NCBI GenBank assembly: GCA_963694535.1 | Contig: CAVODE010000042.1 | Location: forward strand, 1 to 16,447 | Reading direction: 5' to 3' | DNA length: 16,447 nt | From: UBA2979 sp963694535 | Lineage (GTDB): Bacteria; Chloroflexota; Dehalococcoidia; UBA2979 | Part shown: in pieces, positions 6,156 through 14,073 of the stretch | Layout: the number at the start of each line of letters is the position of its first letter | How positions within the stretch are numbered: position 1 is the stretch's first letter | Translations under genes and position numbers: made by a program | Notes under the pieces: generated by a model | Database searches by the model: none | Seen by the model: only the letters and a program-made list of their open reading frames with translations | What the model was told of the DNA's origin: nothing

Positions 6156-6593
6156 ATGTATGGAACTAGTCGACAAAAATTAGATTCTAATGGCAGAATA
6201 TCCATTCCTATAAAGCATCTCCAGGCGTTCAATGCGGACTCCGCAACGGGCACAGGTCATGGCGTCCTAGTGACTGGAGAGGATGGTTGCATAGAGTTAT
6301 TTCCTCTTGAGGCGTTTAATGACGAAATTAAAAAAACATTCATAATTAATGAAAACTCACGCGACAGTGATATACGCACACAACGCAGAAGGTTAATTGG
6401 CAATGCTTATGGGGTAGATATCGATGAACGAGGCAGGCTTTCGATTCCCAATAAATATCGTGAGTTTGCTCAGTTGCACTCAGGACCAATAATTCTCTCA
6501 GCATGTGGCGACTATCTTGAAATCTGGTCGCCAGAAACGTGCCCGGAACTACTACTTGAGTTTCTTGCTGAAGAAAGGATTCGCCAAAAATAA
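6156..6593 (+). CDS. mraZ: Transcriptional regulator MraZ
   Basis: MraZ is an AbrB/SpoVT-fold DNA-binding protein, first gene of most dcw clusters and, in E. coli, a repressor of its own operon. The 145 residues show the tandem-domain layout with both signature motifs: LDSNGRISIP (9-18) and IDERGRLSIP (89-98), each carrying the conserved D-x-x-GR. The N-terminus MYGTSRQKLDSNGRI fits the family start, so ATG 6156 is used; a GGG six bases upstream may serve as ribosome binding site. MraZ rings contact GGG repeats in front of the gene, and the gap upstream here has four evenly spaced GGG triplets. The stop overlaps the start of the next gene as TAATG. Confidence 0.96.
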   Translation: MYGTSRQKLDSNGRISIPIKHLQAFNADSATGTGHGVLVTGEDGCIELFPLEAFNDEIKKTFIINENSRDSDIRTQRRRLIGNAYGVDIDERGRLSIPNKYREFAQLHSGPIILSACGDYLEIWSPETCPELLLEFLAEERIRQK

Positions 6594-6901
6594 TGACCCC
6601 GACAGACGACTGCAGAGAGCGCGGTGTGAATGATTTCTTTGGAAACGAACGGGATCAAACTCATATAAAGACGTCGCCCCCTCGACAGAATAAAACAGGA
6701 GAATTCAGTTCAGAATATTTTATTCGCAACGCGCTCCCTGCAGTTGTCCATCTACAAGAAAGAAGTTTGACCAATTCGGGATGGCTCCGAAAGTATTTCA
6801 TCAAATATAAATCCCCGCCAATATTTGATGAATTAATCGGAGCTATCTCGAATATTTTTTTTATCAAAGATGAAAGATGCACGCTTATACGGCCTGTCTA
6901 A
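6593..6901 (+). CDS. Unknown 102-aa protein between mraZ and rsmH
   Basis: I do not recognise this protein. It occupies the whole space between mraZ and rsmH and is joined to both by TAATG stop/start overlaps (6591-6595 and 6899-6903), the same junction used by the certain genes rsmH-ftsL-ftsI and ftsW-murG. That is the main evidence that it is translated. The first 40 residues are polar and charged, probably disordered. The rest is more ordered-looking, with FIRNALPAVVHLQE (43-56), GWLRKYFIKYK (63-73) and a hydrophobic stretch PPIFDELIGAISNIFFI (75-91) that could be an amphipathic helix. There are two cysteines (7 and 96), no signal peptide and no clear membrane span. It could also be a fast-evolving or decaying remnant; being open for 102 codons with exact coupling at both ends argues against decay. 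Confidence 0.65.
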   Translation: MTPTDDCRERGVNDFFGNERDQTHIKTSPPRQNKTGEFSSEYFIRNALPAVVHLQERSLTNSGWLRKYFIKYKSPPIFDELIGAISNIFFIKDERCTLIRPV

Positions 6902-7893
6902 TGAGAGCTAAATCCGAAGCCCCCTCAACTCTTCTTCACAAATCAGTAATGGTAAACGAAGTACTTGATCTATTAGTTACGAAACCTGGAGGCAACTATG
7001 TGGACGGGACTATCGGTGCCGGTGGCCACACTGCAGCAATACTAGAGAAAGCTGGGTCTGATTCTCGGGTCTTAGGAATTGATCGGGATCCAGATGCACT
7101 AAATTGGTCTAAAAAAACACTCAATGATGTCCAAAGTCAGATCACCTTAGTGCTCGGTAAATTCTCAGAAATTGCTGATATATGTAACCAGTATGGCTTT
7201 GAAAATATCAACGGAGTTCTACTTGATCTTGGCCTGTCGTCGATGCAAATCGAGCGCTCGAATAGAGGTTTTTCATTTATGCGTGATGAGGCACTTGACA
7301 TGAGAATGAATCCAGATTCCGAGCTTACGGCGGAGCAAATAATTAATGAATGGGAGCCATCCGAACTGGCAAGAATAATCAGAGAGTATGGTGAAGAGCA
7401 AAATGCAAAAAAAATAACTAGGCAAATTATCAGAAACCGCCCTATCGCTACTACTGGAGAACTAGTTAGAACGATAGAAACAGCTGTCGGGTCATCAAGT
7501 TCAAAACAAAGAAAAAAACATCCAGCAACTAAAACTTTCCAAGCTTTAAGAATTACAGTTAATGACGAACTTACTGAACTAAAAAATACTCTTCAGACTA
7601 CTCGTGAACTCTTAAGTCAAACAAGTCACACTTCACAAGAAAATCCAAGATTGGCAATTATCTCTTTTCATTCGCTCGAAGATCGACTGGTGAAATCATT
7701 TTTTAGGCACGAATCGTCGTCATGCATTTGCTCAAAGCGATTGCCCATCTGTACATGTCAGCATATTCCGACTCTAAAAGAGTTAACCCGGAAACCGATT
7801 GCAGCATCACAAACAGAAACGGATAACAATCCTAGAGCCAGATCTGCCCGACTGCGCGTAGCTGAAATATTTCCGAAAGCACTCTCCGAATAA
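6901..7893 (+). CDS. rsmH: 16S rRNA (cytosine-1402-N4)-methyltransferase
   Basis: RsmH (MraW) N4-methylates C1402 in the decoding centre of 16S rRNA. With the ATG at 6901 it has 330 residues. Motifs: HKSVMVNEVLDLL (13-25), the SAM-binding VDGTIGAGGHT (34-44), LGIDRDPDAL (58-67), VLLDLGLSSMQIE (106-118), RGFSFMRDEALDMRM (122-136) and, near the C-terminus, IISFHSLEDRLVK. A cysteine-rich segment (SSCICSKRLPICTC) and the RARSARLRVAE end are also typical. The start at 6901 is preferred because it makes a TAATG overlap with the preceding gene, as at its neighbours; an in-frame ATG at 6877 would add eight residues and is possible. The stop overlaps the ftsL-like start, again as TAATG. Confidence 0.97.
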   Translation: MRAKSEAPSTLLHKSVMVNEVLDLLVTKPGGNYVDGTIGAGGHTAAILEKAGSDSRVLGIDRDPDALNWSKKTLNDVQSQITLVLGKFSEIADICNQYGFENINGVLLDLGLSSMQIERSNRGFSFMRDEALDMRMNPDSELTAEQIINEWEPSELARIIREYGEEQNAKKITRQIIRNRPIATTGELVRTIETAVGSSSSKQRKKHPATKTFQALRITVNDELTELKNTLQTTRELLSQTSHTSQENPRLAIISFHSLEDRLVKSFFRHESSSCICSKRLPICTCQHIPTLKELTRKPIAASQTETDNNPRARSARLRVAEIFPKALSE

Positions 7894-8396
7894 TGAAAAG
7901 TTCACTTAATCTAGGTAATACGCAGAGTCGAGGCATCGAGCCTAAAAATTCAAGAAATAATCCTGCCAAAAAGATAGCCAGTTACTTTCCTAGAATTTCT
8001 TATCGAAATCACCGTTCGTCTCAAGCCATTTTGGCAATTTTTTCACTTATTATTCTCGCGGCTGGATTAGCTATTTTCCAAATTCAGGCCACGGCACAAA
8101 TACCGAGTCTCGCAATTAAATTAACCGAAAGCAGACAACAATCGGCCGAAATAGCATTCAAATCCAGGGTTTTAGGAGCTGAATTAGCTCTAGAGCTTGT
8201 GAAAGCTAGTAATGACGTATACCACTTATCAAAAAATATCGATCTACCCCAGAGAACAGACAAAGCTCCATCGCAAATAATTCTAAACACAGACCCTCCA
8301 AAAAGTACATTCCGGCAGGTCTTTCCTAGGCACTATCTTCCCCCAGAGGTGATTGGATCAATGCAAAGAGTCGAAGAACTTGGACTAACGAAATAA
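7893..8396 (+). CDS. ftsL: FtsL-like bitopic division protein
   Basis: A 167-residue protein in the position held by ftsL in dcw clusters, between rsmH and ftsI. FtsL is poorly conserved in sequence but has a fixed layout: cytoplasmic N-tail, one membrane helix, and an extracytoplasmic coiled coil that binds the FtsB/DivIC partner and activates FtsWI. Here the basic N-tail (1-44) is followed by one clear membrane helix (about 45-66, AILAIFSLIILAAGLAIFQI). A helical region rich in Q, E and A follows (about 72-115). Then comes a proline-containing tail (about 118-167), longer than in many FtsL proteins. The call rests on layout and position rather than sequence identity. Both ends overlap neighbours as TAATG, so it is translated together with rsmH and ftsI. 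Confidence 0.8.
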   Translation: MKSSLNLGNTQSRGIEPKNSRNNPAKKIASYFPRISYRNHRSSQAILAIFSLIILAAGLAIFQIQATAQIPSLAIKLTESRQQSAEIAFKSRVLGAELALELVKASNDVYHLSKNIDLPQRTDKAPSQIILNTDPPKSTFRQVFPRHYLPPEVIGSMQRVEELGLTK

Positions 8397-10234
8397 TGGC
8401 ACGAACGCAAAAGATTGACCTTGATCGGTCTAGTGATCGACTCGAATATTCTGCAGGGCAAATAAATTGGCGTCAAGGTGTCTTAGTTATTTTATTTGCG
8501 CTCGGCATATCAGCAATCACATTTCGTCTATATGAGCTACAAATCGTTCAACATCAGACGCTAAGTGCTCAGGCAAAGTCCGCACAATTAGGTTTAATAA
8601 TGGTGCCGGCCGAAAGAGGAGTAATAGTTGATACTCATGGTTTCCCGTTAGCACTGTCGGTTGAATCATGGGATCTTTATCTGGATCAAATACACTGGGA
8701 GGAAAATCCAACAGCAGCAAAATATTCTGCAGCTGACCTCGCTCATTATCTTGGAACCGACATTCAGAAAGAACATGGTATTCCAAAAAATCAGATTCAG
8801 GAATGGCTAATTCAATGGGCACATGACCCTCGAACTTCTAATAGTCCAGTACTCAAAACCTTGACTCTTGGCCAAAGGAGCCTAATCGAAACAAAGTCCT
8901 TGTTCGGTATTCGATTACTGCCTCGCTCGCAACGAATTTACCCAAACAAAGCATTGAATTCTCAAGTTCTCGGATACGTGAATAATTTTGGAGAGGCACT
9001 ATGGGGCATTGAGCACGATTACAACCAGTCCCTACGAGGTGAATCTGGATGGGCACTTGAAGAAAAAAACGCGCTCGGGGGAACTCTTGGCTATACACCA
9101 AGTATAGGCAAAAAAACCATTCCAGGGAAAGATATCCGATTGACGATTGACTCCGAGATTCAAAGGTTGAGTCAAGAACATCTTGTTGCTGGATTGGAAG
9201 AATATCAAGCTCTCGCTGGACAAATAGTAGTGGTCGATCTCACTAAAAATAGGGAGGGTGCGATTCGAGCAATTGCAATCGCACCAGAGTTGAATTACCA
9301 AGATATCAACCCTGAAACTGGCCCTCCCTCGATCGCTCAAACAATCAATTCTGTAATCGCACACACCTACGAACCAGGATCGATTTTTAAGCCACTCACT
9401 GTGGCAATGGCCCTAGATCAGGGGGTTATCACAACAGATACACTTTACAAAGATACAGGTGTTCTATGCTTCAATTCCCAGTGCACCGGCAACTCAAAAA
9501 TACAAAATTGGGAAGGCCGAACTTATGGAGAAGTAAACGCACAGGAAATATTGAAAGAGTCCATCAATACGGGCGCAGCTTGGATCGGGTCGCAACTCAC
9601 ACCGAAAGACTTCTACCATTATCTAGACTTATATAACATCGGTCACAAAACGGGTATCGATTTACGTGGAGAGGTGTCAGGTGGCCTAATATCCCCTGAG
9701 AATAGCTCATGGCAGCGCATTTCTCAGGCTACCCAGTCATATGGACATGGAGTAAGCGTGACACCAATTCAGGCGATCATGGCCCTAACCACCTTCTACA
9801 CCAATGGCTGTCTTATAGAACCCTTCGTGCTAGAGAGTGCGGATCAACTTAAACCTCTTTGTGAACGGGGTCATCGAGTAATTTCAGCTTCAACTGCAAA
9901 AACGATGCAACGTCTAATGCAAGGTGTTGTTGAGAATAAATCATGGCATCAAGCAAAAGTTACAGGATATTCGGTCGCGGGTAAAACTGGAACAGCAATC
10001 CGATATGACAAACTCACCGGCACATATGCGGAAGACAAAATGGATGCAACTTTTGTTGGATTTATTCCCGCCGAAAAACCACGACTGGCGATCTTAATTC
10101 GCCTCATTGAGCCTCAGAAAAATAACAGCCTAGCGGGATCAACCGCGGCCCCAATGTTCTCAAAACTAGCGACGGAATTAATGGCGTACCTTCGCGTACC
10201 AGCTGAAGAGACTAATCAAATCACCAGGAAGTAA
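8396..10234 (+). CDS. ftsI: Septal peptidoglycan transpeptidase FtsI (class B penicillin-binding protein)
   Basis: FtsI (PBP3/PBP2B type) crosslinks peptidoglycan at the division septum with FtsW. The 612 residues hold a short cytoplasmic tail, one membrane anchor (about 28-46), and the dimerisation domain opening with AERGVIVDTHGFPLALS (72-88). The transpeptidase domain carries all three active-site motifs: SIFK (S329-K332, S329 the acylated serine), SIN (389-391) and KTGT (530-533). It ends about 80 residues after KTGT, with no PASTA repeats, unlike Firmicute and actinobacterial orthologues. The start overlaps the ftsL-like stop as TAATG. murF begins 10 nt after its stop, where murE would normally be expected. 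Confidence 0.97.
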   Translation: MARTQKIDLDRSSDRLEYSAGQINWRQGVLVILFALGISAITFRLYELQIVQHQTLSAQAKSAQLGLIMVPAERGVIVDTHGFPLALSVESWDLYLDQIHWEENPTAAKYSAADLAHYLGTDIQKEHGIPKNQIQEWLIQWAHDPRTSNSPVLKTLTLGQRSLIETKSLFGIRLLPRSQRIYPNKALNSQVLGYVNNFGEALWGIEHDYNQSLRGESGWALEEKNALGGTLGYTPSIGKKTIPGKDIRLTIDSEIQRLSQEHLVAGLEEYQALAGQIVVVDLTKNREGAIRAIAIAPELNYQDINPETGPPSIAQTINSVIAHTYEPGSIFKPLTVAMALDQGVITTDTLYKDTGVLCFNSQCTGNSKIQNWEGRTYGEVNAQEILKESINTGAAWIGSQLTPKDFYHYLDLYNIGHKTGIDLRGEVSGGLISPENSSWQRISQATQSYGHGVSVTPIQAIMALTTFYTNGCLIEPFVLESADQLKPLCERGHRVISASTAKTMQRLMQGVVENKSWHQAKVTGYSVAGKTGTAIRYDKLTGTYAEDKMDATFVGFIPAEKPRLAILIRLIEPQKNNSLAGSTAAPMFSKLATELMAYLRVPAEETNQITRK

Positions 10235-10244
10235 ACTATAGAAC

Positions 10245-11666
10245 ATGAATCTTGGAACTAGTCAACTCACCTGCAGATTCGTTACTGAGTCAATAACATC
10301 TGAAATATTAAAAGTAAACGTTGATCCGCACGTAATATTCAAACGAGCAGTTATAGATTCACGGGAAGTCACGGAAGGCGACCTGTTTGTCGCACTACCA
10401 GGAAATCGAGTAAACGGTCATGATTTTGTAAAAGAGGCAATTGATAACGGTGCAGCGGCCGCTGTGATTCAAGAAACAAATCAGGCATTCGCCAACCTGC
10501 CGACCATATTAGTGAAGCAATCACTGACCGCCCTACAAAAATTAGCTCGGGCTTGGCGCGCCCATTTACAAGTCGAAGTGATAGCGATAACTGGTAGTGT
10601 GGGGAAAACAACCACAAAAAGGCTCACTAGTTGGGTACTTGAACAATACTTTTCAACCTCATCAAACCCGCGAAACTATAATAATGAAATATCGGTCCCG
10701 CTTTGCTTACTTGAAATTAAACCAGAGAGTCAAAAAGCTGTGATAGAGATGGGAATGTATGAAATAGGTGATATCCAATTTTTGTGTCAAATTGCGAAAC
10801 CACAGGTCGGAGTTGTTCTTAACGTGGGCCCTGTACATCTAGCTCGGGCCGGAAGTCTCCAAAATATCCAAAAAGCAAAATCAGAATTACCTGAATCAAT
10901 CAATACCGGAGGTTTCACTGTACTCAACATTGATGACCCCAACGTCTGGAAAATGAAGGACACAACAAACGGAACAATTATTAGCTATTCTGCACTAGGA
11001 AATAGAAATGCTGATATGTACGCCAGTGACATCGTTGAACTACCTACCGGGAAAATCCAGTTTGCGATTAATTATGATAATAAGAAGATTTTTACTCAGT
11101 TAGATATCTTAGGAATACATCTCGTTGAGAATGCGCTCGCGGCTGCAGCCGTCGGGCTCACCGTTAATTTAAGTCTTGAACAAGTCTGTACCGCGTTGAG
11201 TACAGCACCCAATGTTGACAGAGTAAAAAAACTCGTATTGCAGGATGGATCAGTTCTGCTAGATGACACATATAACTCTCAACCGAAATCTCTCGCTGCA
11301 ATATTACACGTACTGAAAAGAACTCAAGGCTATCGTGTGGCACTTTTAGCTGACATGCTCGAATTGGGCGAACTCTCAGATTCAGAGCATGAGCTTGCTG
11401 GAAAACTTGCGGCTGACTCATTGGACCACTTAGTTACGCTAGGCGGTGCGGCTAAAATAATGGCAGCAGCAGCAGCGAAAAACGGAATAAAAAAGATCGA
11501 TATTGCACATTCAAATGATGAGGCTATTGATTACATAGTTAAAGCTGCTAAAACAAAAAGCACGATACTAATTAAGGGATCCCAAGCTTTTGGATTAAGT
11601 AATCTTATTCCCAAAATAATATCGGATTATGGTGACACCATAGAGCGATCAGGAAGGCTAGAATGA
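10245..11666 (+). CDS. murF: UDP-MurNAc-tripeptide--D-alanyl-D-alanine ligase
   Basis: MurF adds D-Ala-D-Ala to UDP-MurNAc-tripeptide, the last cytoplasmic ligase step. At 473 residues it is of normal length. The N-terminal domain has IDSREVTEGDLFVALPG (37-53) and NGHDFV. The central ATPase has TGSVGKTTTK (116-125), NPRNYNNEISVP (141-152), VGPVHLARAGS (194-204) and AKSEL, whose lysine (212) is the expected carbamylated residue. The C-terminal domain has LLDDTYNSQPKSL (338-350), the family's DDTYNANP-like substrate motif. It follows ftsI by 10 nt with no strong ribosome binding site and overlaps mraY as ATGA. The D-Ala-D-Ala specificity is a family inference; the tripeptide's third residue cannot be read from this gene, and murE is not in view. 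Confidence 0.95.
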   Translation: MNLGTSQLTCRFVTESITSEILKVNVDPHVIFKRAVIDSREVTEGDLFVALPGNRVNGHDFVKEAIDNGAAAAVIQETNQAFANLPTILVKQSLTALQKLARAWRAHLQVEVIAITGSVGKTTTKRLTSWVLEQYFSTSSNPRNYNNEISVPLCLLEIKPESQKAVIEMGMYEIGDIQFLCQIAKPQVGVVLNVGPVHLARAGSLQNIQKAKSELPESINTGGFTVLNIDDPNVWKMKDTTNGTIISYSALGNRNADMYASDIVELPTGKIQFAINYDNKKIFTQLDILGIHLVENALAAAAVGLTVNLSLEQVCTALSTAPNVDRVKKLVLQDGSVLLDDTYNSQPKSLAAILHVLKRTQGYRVALLADMLELGELSDSEHELAGKLAADSLDHLVTLGGAAKIMAAAAAKNGIKKIDIAHSNDEAIDYIVKAAKTKSTILIKGSQAFGLSNLIPKIISDYGDTIERSGRLE

Positions 11667-12649
11667 CTGGGGTATTGTTATCCGGCGGGGTAGCATTCGT
11701 GGTCGCGTTGATATTGGGTGGCCCAAGCGTTCAATTCCTAAAGCGATATAAATTCGGAAAAGCTATTTCGGAAGACTTGCCTGACCGCCATGCCAGCAAA
11801 GCTGGCACCCCCACAATGGGCGGACTATTCATCTGGCTCACCGTAGTTTTAGTCACAATCTTCACAAATCTATTTGAGTTTGAGGATAGTTTTTTTTCAT
11901 TTGAGCGCCAATCAATGATTCTTCCATTGTCGGTAGTCTCTATATCTTTGGCTGTCGGTATTTGGGACGATCTTGGGACTCTAATAAATAAACCCAATTC
12001 AAGCCTATCTTGGCGCTTTAAATTCATATTCCTCACTGCGATTTCAGCAGGAGTTTCAGCCTGTATGTTCTACGTATTTGAAGCAGAAAGTGTATTTATC
12101 CCTTGGCTTGGAAAGTATTCTATTGGGTATTTCTATCTAGCCATCGCATTTCTAACTATTTTTAGCACAACCACAGCAGTCTCAATAACCGATGGACTAG
12201 ATGGCTTGTTGGGGGGCACAGCCTTGTTTTCATTTGGTGCCTACGGGATAATAGCTTACTCACAGGGCCAACTATTCCTATCTATTTTTTGCTTTACAGT
12301 TGCTGGTGCGTTGCTCGGTTTTCTCTGGTATAACGCTCATCCCGCGCTGGTATTTATGGGTGATGCAGGTGCACTTCCACTCGGGGCTGCGTTGGGGACC
12401 GTCGCTCTAATGACCGGACATTGGCTTCTCCTACCTATCATTGGAATCGTCTTCGTTATAGAAGCAACTTCCGATGTAATCCAAGTTGGCTACTTCAAAA
12501 TTACTAAGGGGAAACGAATATTTCGAAAAACTCCGTTCCATCATCATCTTGAACTTTTGGGGTGGAGCGAGCCTCAGGTGGTTATGAGACTTTACTTATT
12601 TGGAATAGCGGGTGCGCTGGTGGGCATTGCCCTGGCACTTACAAATTGA
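11663..12649 (+). CDS. mraY: Phospho-MurNAc-pentapeptide transferase
   Basis: MraY is the inner-membrane enzyme that moves phospho-MurNAc-pentapeptide onto undecaprenyl phosphate, giving lipid I. The 328 residues are largely hydrophobic, consistent with about ten membrane helices. Motifs: KAGTPTMGGLF (46-56), WDD (101-103), ITDGLDGL (175-182), FMGDAGALPLGAALG (231-245) and the metal/active-site PFHHHLEL (291-298). The catalytic aspartates (102, 103, 177, 234) and HHH are kept. One departure is the serine (S174) before ITDGLDG, where most MraY proteins have asparagine (NLTDGLDG). The start overlaps the murF stop as ATGA; murD follows after 11 nt. Confidence 0.96.
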   Translation: MTGVLLSGGVAFVVALILGGPSVQFLKRYKFGKAISEDLPDRHASKAGTPTMGGLFIWLTVVLVTIFTNLFEFEDSFFSFERQSMILPLSVVSISLAVGIWDDLGTLINKPNSSLSWRFKFIFLTAISAGVSACMFYVFEAESVFIPWLGKYSIGYFYLAIAFLTIFSTTTAVSITDGLDGLLGGTALFSFGAYGIIAYSQGQLFLSIFCFTVAGALLGFLWYNAHPALVFMGDAGALPLGAALGTVALMTGHWLLLPIIGIVFVIEATSDVIQVGYFKITKGKRIFRKTPFHHHLELLGWSEPQVVMRLYLFGIAGALVGIALALTN

Positions 12650-12654
12650 AGGAG
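12649..12654 (+). promoter_or_regulatory. Strong ribosome binding site fixing a TTG start for murD
   Basis: AAGGAG begins on the last base of the mraY stop and ends six bases before TTG at 12661. It is the best ribosome binding site in the dcw cluster and decides the murD start. The nearest in-frame ATG upstream (12562) lies 88 bp inside mraY and would add an unconserved 33-residue tail. Confidence 0.8.
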
Positions 12655-12660
12655 CATACA

Positions 12661-14073
12661 TTGAATCCAGACTTACCTTCATCCTACAAGGGTAAAAAGG
12701 TCGCCATAGTTGGGTTAGGTGTCGAAGGTACAGATCTTGCTGAATTCTTAGTAACAGAAGGTGCAATTGTTACGCTGTCAGATAAAAAGACTTTTCATGA
12801 GGTTGAACCATTGATCGAGAGGATAAGGCGTCAATCTCCAATTGCTCAGGTTGAATATGCAACCGCAAAAAATCTTACCGATGATATTGATAAGTACGAA
12901 AGTGTTTTTGTCTCACAGGGAGTACCTGAAAATAATCCAATCCTCATCGAAGCAAATAATCTGAATATTCGCATTTCCTCTATGCTCGAACTCTTTATGT
13001 CTCGATGCCCTGTACCGATCGTAGGTATTACGGGGTCTTCTGGAAAAACAACCACTACTGCATTAGTCGCCGCAATACTTGAAACTGCAAACGAAGATTT
13101 TATTGTTGGCGGAAATATAGGAAAAGGGCTACTTACCCAACTAAAGGACATACAAAACACGACGAAAGTTATTGTTGAAATGTCTCACACCCAACTACTG
13201 CGAGTGACAAGATCTCCTGAAATAGCATGTGTCACCAATGTCACCCCAAATCATCTAGATCAATTTTCTTGGGATGACTATATCGACTTAAAAAGAAACA
13301 TCATCCGATGGCAAGGGCCTGAAGATACGTTTGTCGCTCAAATGGATAATCATATTGTGCGCGAATTCATAATCGAAGCAAAGAGTCAAATCTTAGAAGT
13401 GTCTACGCAAACTAGTGCAACCTCAGCAAAAGTGGCGAGAGTTTCTCTATCTTCCAAATTCTTGAAATATACAAATCAAAAAGCGGAAGAGATCACAATA
13501 TGTAATATTGAAGAGTTAAAAATACCCGGTTCACACAATGTTGAAAATGTGGCTTGTGCAGCCGCGATTACCATCTTACTTGGGGTTGATATCGAACATA
13601 TTTCAGAAGCACTCATAAGTTTTGCGGGGGTTGAACATAGATTAGAAGAAATAGACAAGGTCAATAATGTTGTGTTTATTAATGACTCAATTGCCACCAC
13701 CCCAGACAGAACACTCGTCGGTCTAAAGTCAGTTGAAGCGCGCACGATCCTACTTATGGGAGGCAGGGATAAAAAGTTGCCTTTTGACAACTTATTATCC
13801 GAAATTACTAAGAAATGCAGACACGTTATTACATTTGGTGAGGCGCGCCAAGTTTTTAAAGACAGAATCATCTTGGCAGAAGTCAAAGTGCATGACCGTA
13901 AGTTCCTTGGTGACGCCTTTAAATTAGCGGTCGAATTAGCTGTACCGGGAGATTGCATCCTTTTATCACCCGGAGGTACCTCGTTTGACCAATACAGAAC
14001 CTTTGAAGAACGAGGTGCCGAATTCAAAAAACTTGCCAATGATTTAATGCGTGAGTCAGTCGAATGTCCCTGA
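12661..14073 (+). CDS. murD: UDP-N-acetylmuramoyl-L-alanine--glutamate ligase (MurD-type)
   Basis: MurD adds glutamate (normally D-Glu) to UDP-MurNAc-L-Ala. From the TTG start it has 470 residues. The N-terminal UDP-binding domain shows KKVAIVGLGVEGTDLAEFL (12-30) and VSQGVP (84-89). The central ATPase has ITGSSGKTTTT (123-133), GGNIGKGL (150-157), TNVTPNHLDQF (192-202) and K211 as the likely carbamylated lysine. The C-terminal domain has GVEHRLE (323-329), LLMGGRDK and LSPGGTSFDQYRTFEERG (435-452). Two substrate-site motifs differ from textbook MurD: EMSHTQL (173-179) for ELSSFQL, and NDSIATTP (341-348) for NDSKATN. These may change amino-acid handling or be a lineage feature. It follows mraY and overlaps ftsW by 10 nt. 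Confidence 0.92.
   Translation: MNPDLPSSYKGKKVAIVGLGVEGTDLAEFLVTEGAIVTLSDKKTFHEVEPLIERIRRQSPIAQVEYATAKNLTDDIDKYESVFVSQGVPENNPILIEANNLNIRISSMLELFMSRCPVPIVGITGSSGKTTTTALVAAILETANEDFIVGGNIGKGLLTQLKDIQNTTKVIVEMSHTQLLRVTRSPEIACVTNVTPNHLDQFSWDDYIDLKRNIIRWQGPEDTFVAQMDNHIVREFIIEAKSQILEVSTQTSATSAKVARVSLSSKFLKYTNQKAEEITICNIEELKIPGSHNVENVACAAAITILLGVDIEHISEALISFAGVEHRLEEIDKVNNVVFINDSIATTPDRTLVGLKSVEARTILLMGGRDKKLPFDNLLSEITKKCRHVITFGEARQVFKDRIILAEVKVHDRKFLGDAFKLAVELAVPGDCILLSPGGTSFDQYRTFEERGAEFKKLANDLMRESVECP

Noticed and set aside
6877..6900. Earlier rsmH start at 6877
   Set aside because: Possible, but ATG 6901 makes the TAATG overlap seen at neighbouring junctions and still contains every conserved motif.
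11461..11478. GCA trinucleotide run in murF
   Set aside because: It encodes a short alanine run in a helix of the C-terminal domain; ordinary low-complexity coding sequence.
12562..12660. ATG start for murD inside mraY
   Set aside because: The added residues are a frame-shifted reading of the mraY end, while TTG 12661 has an AAGGAG site at ideal distance.
13476..14039. 187-codon open frame on the minus strand opposite murD
   Set aside because: It lies entirely within murD, is serine- and leucine-rich as antisense frames often are, and has no family features.
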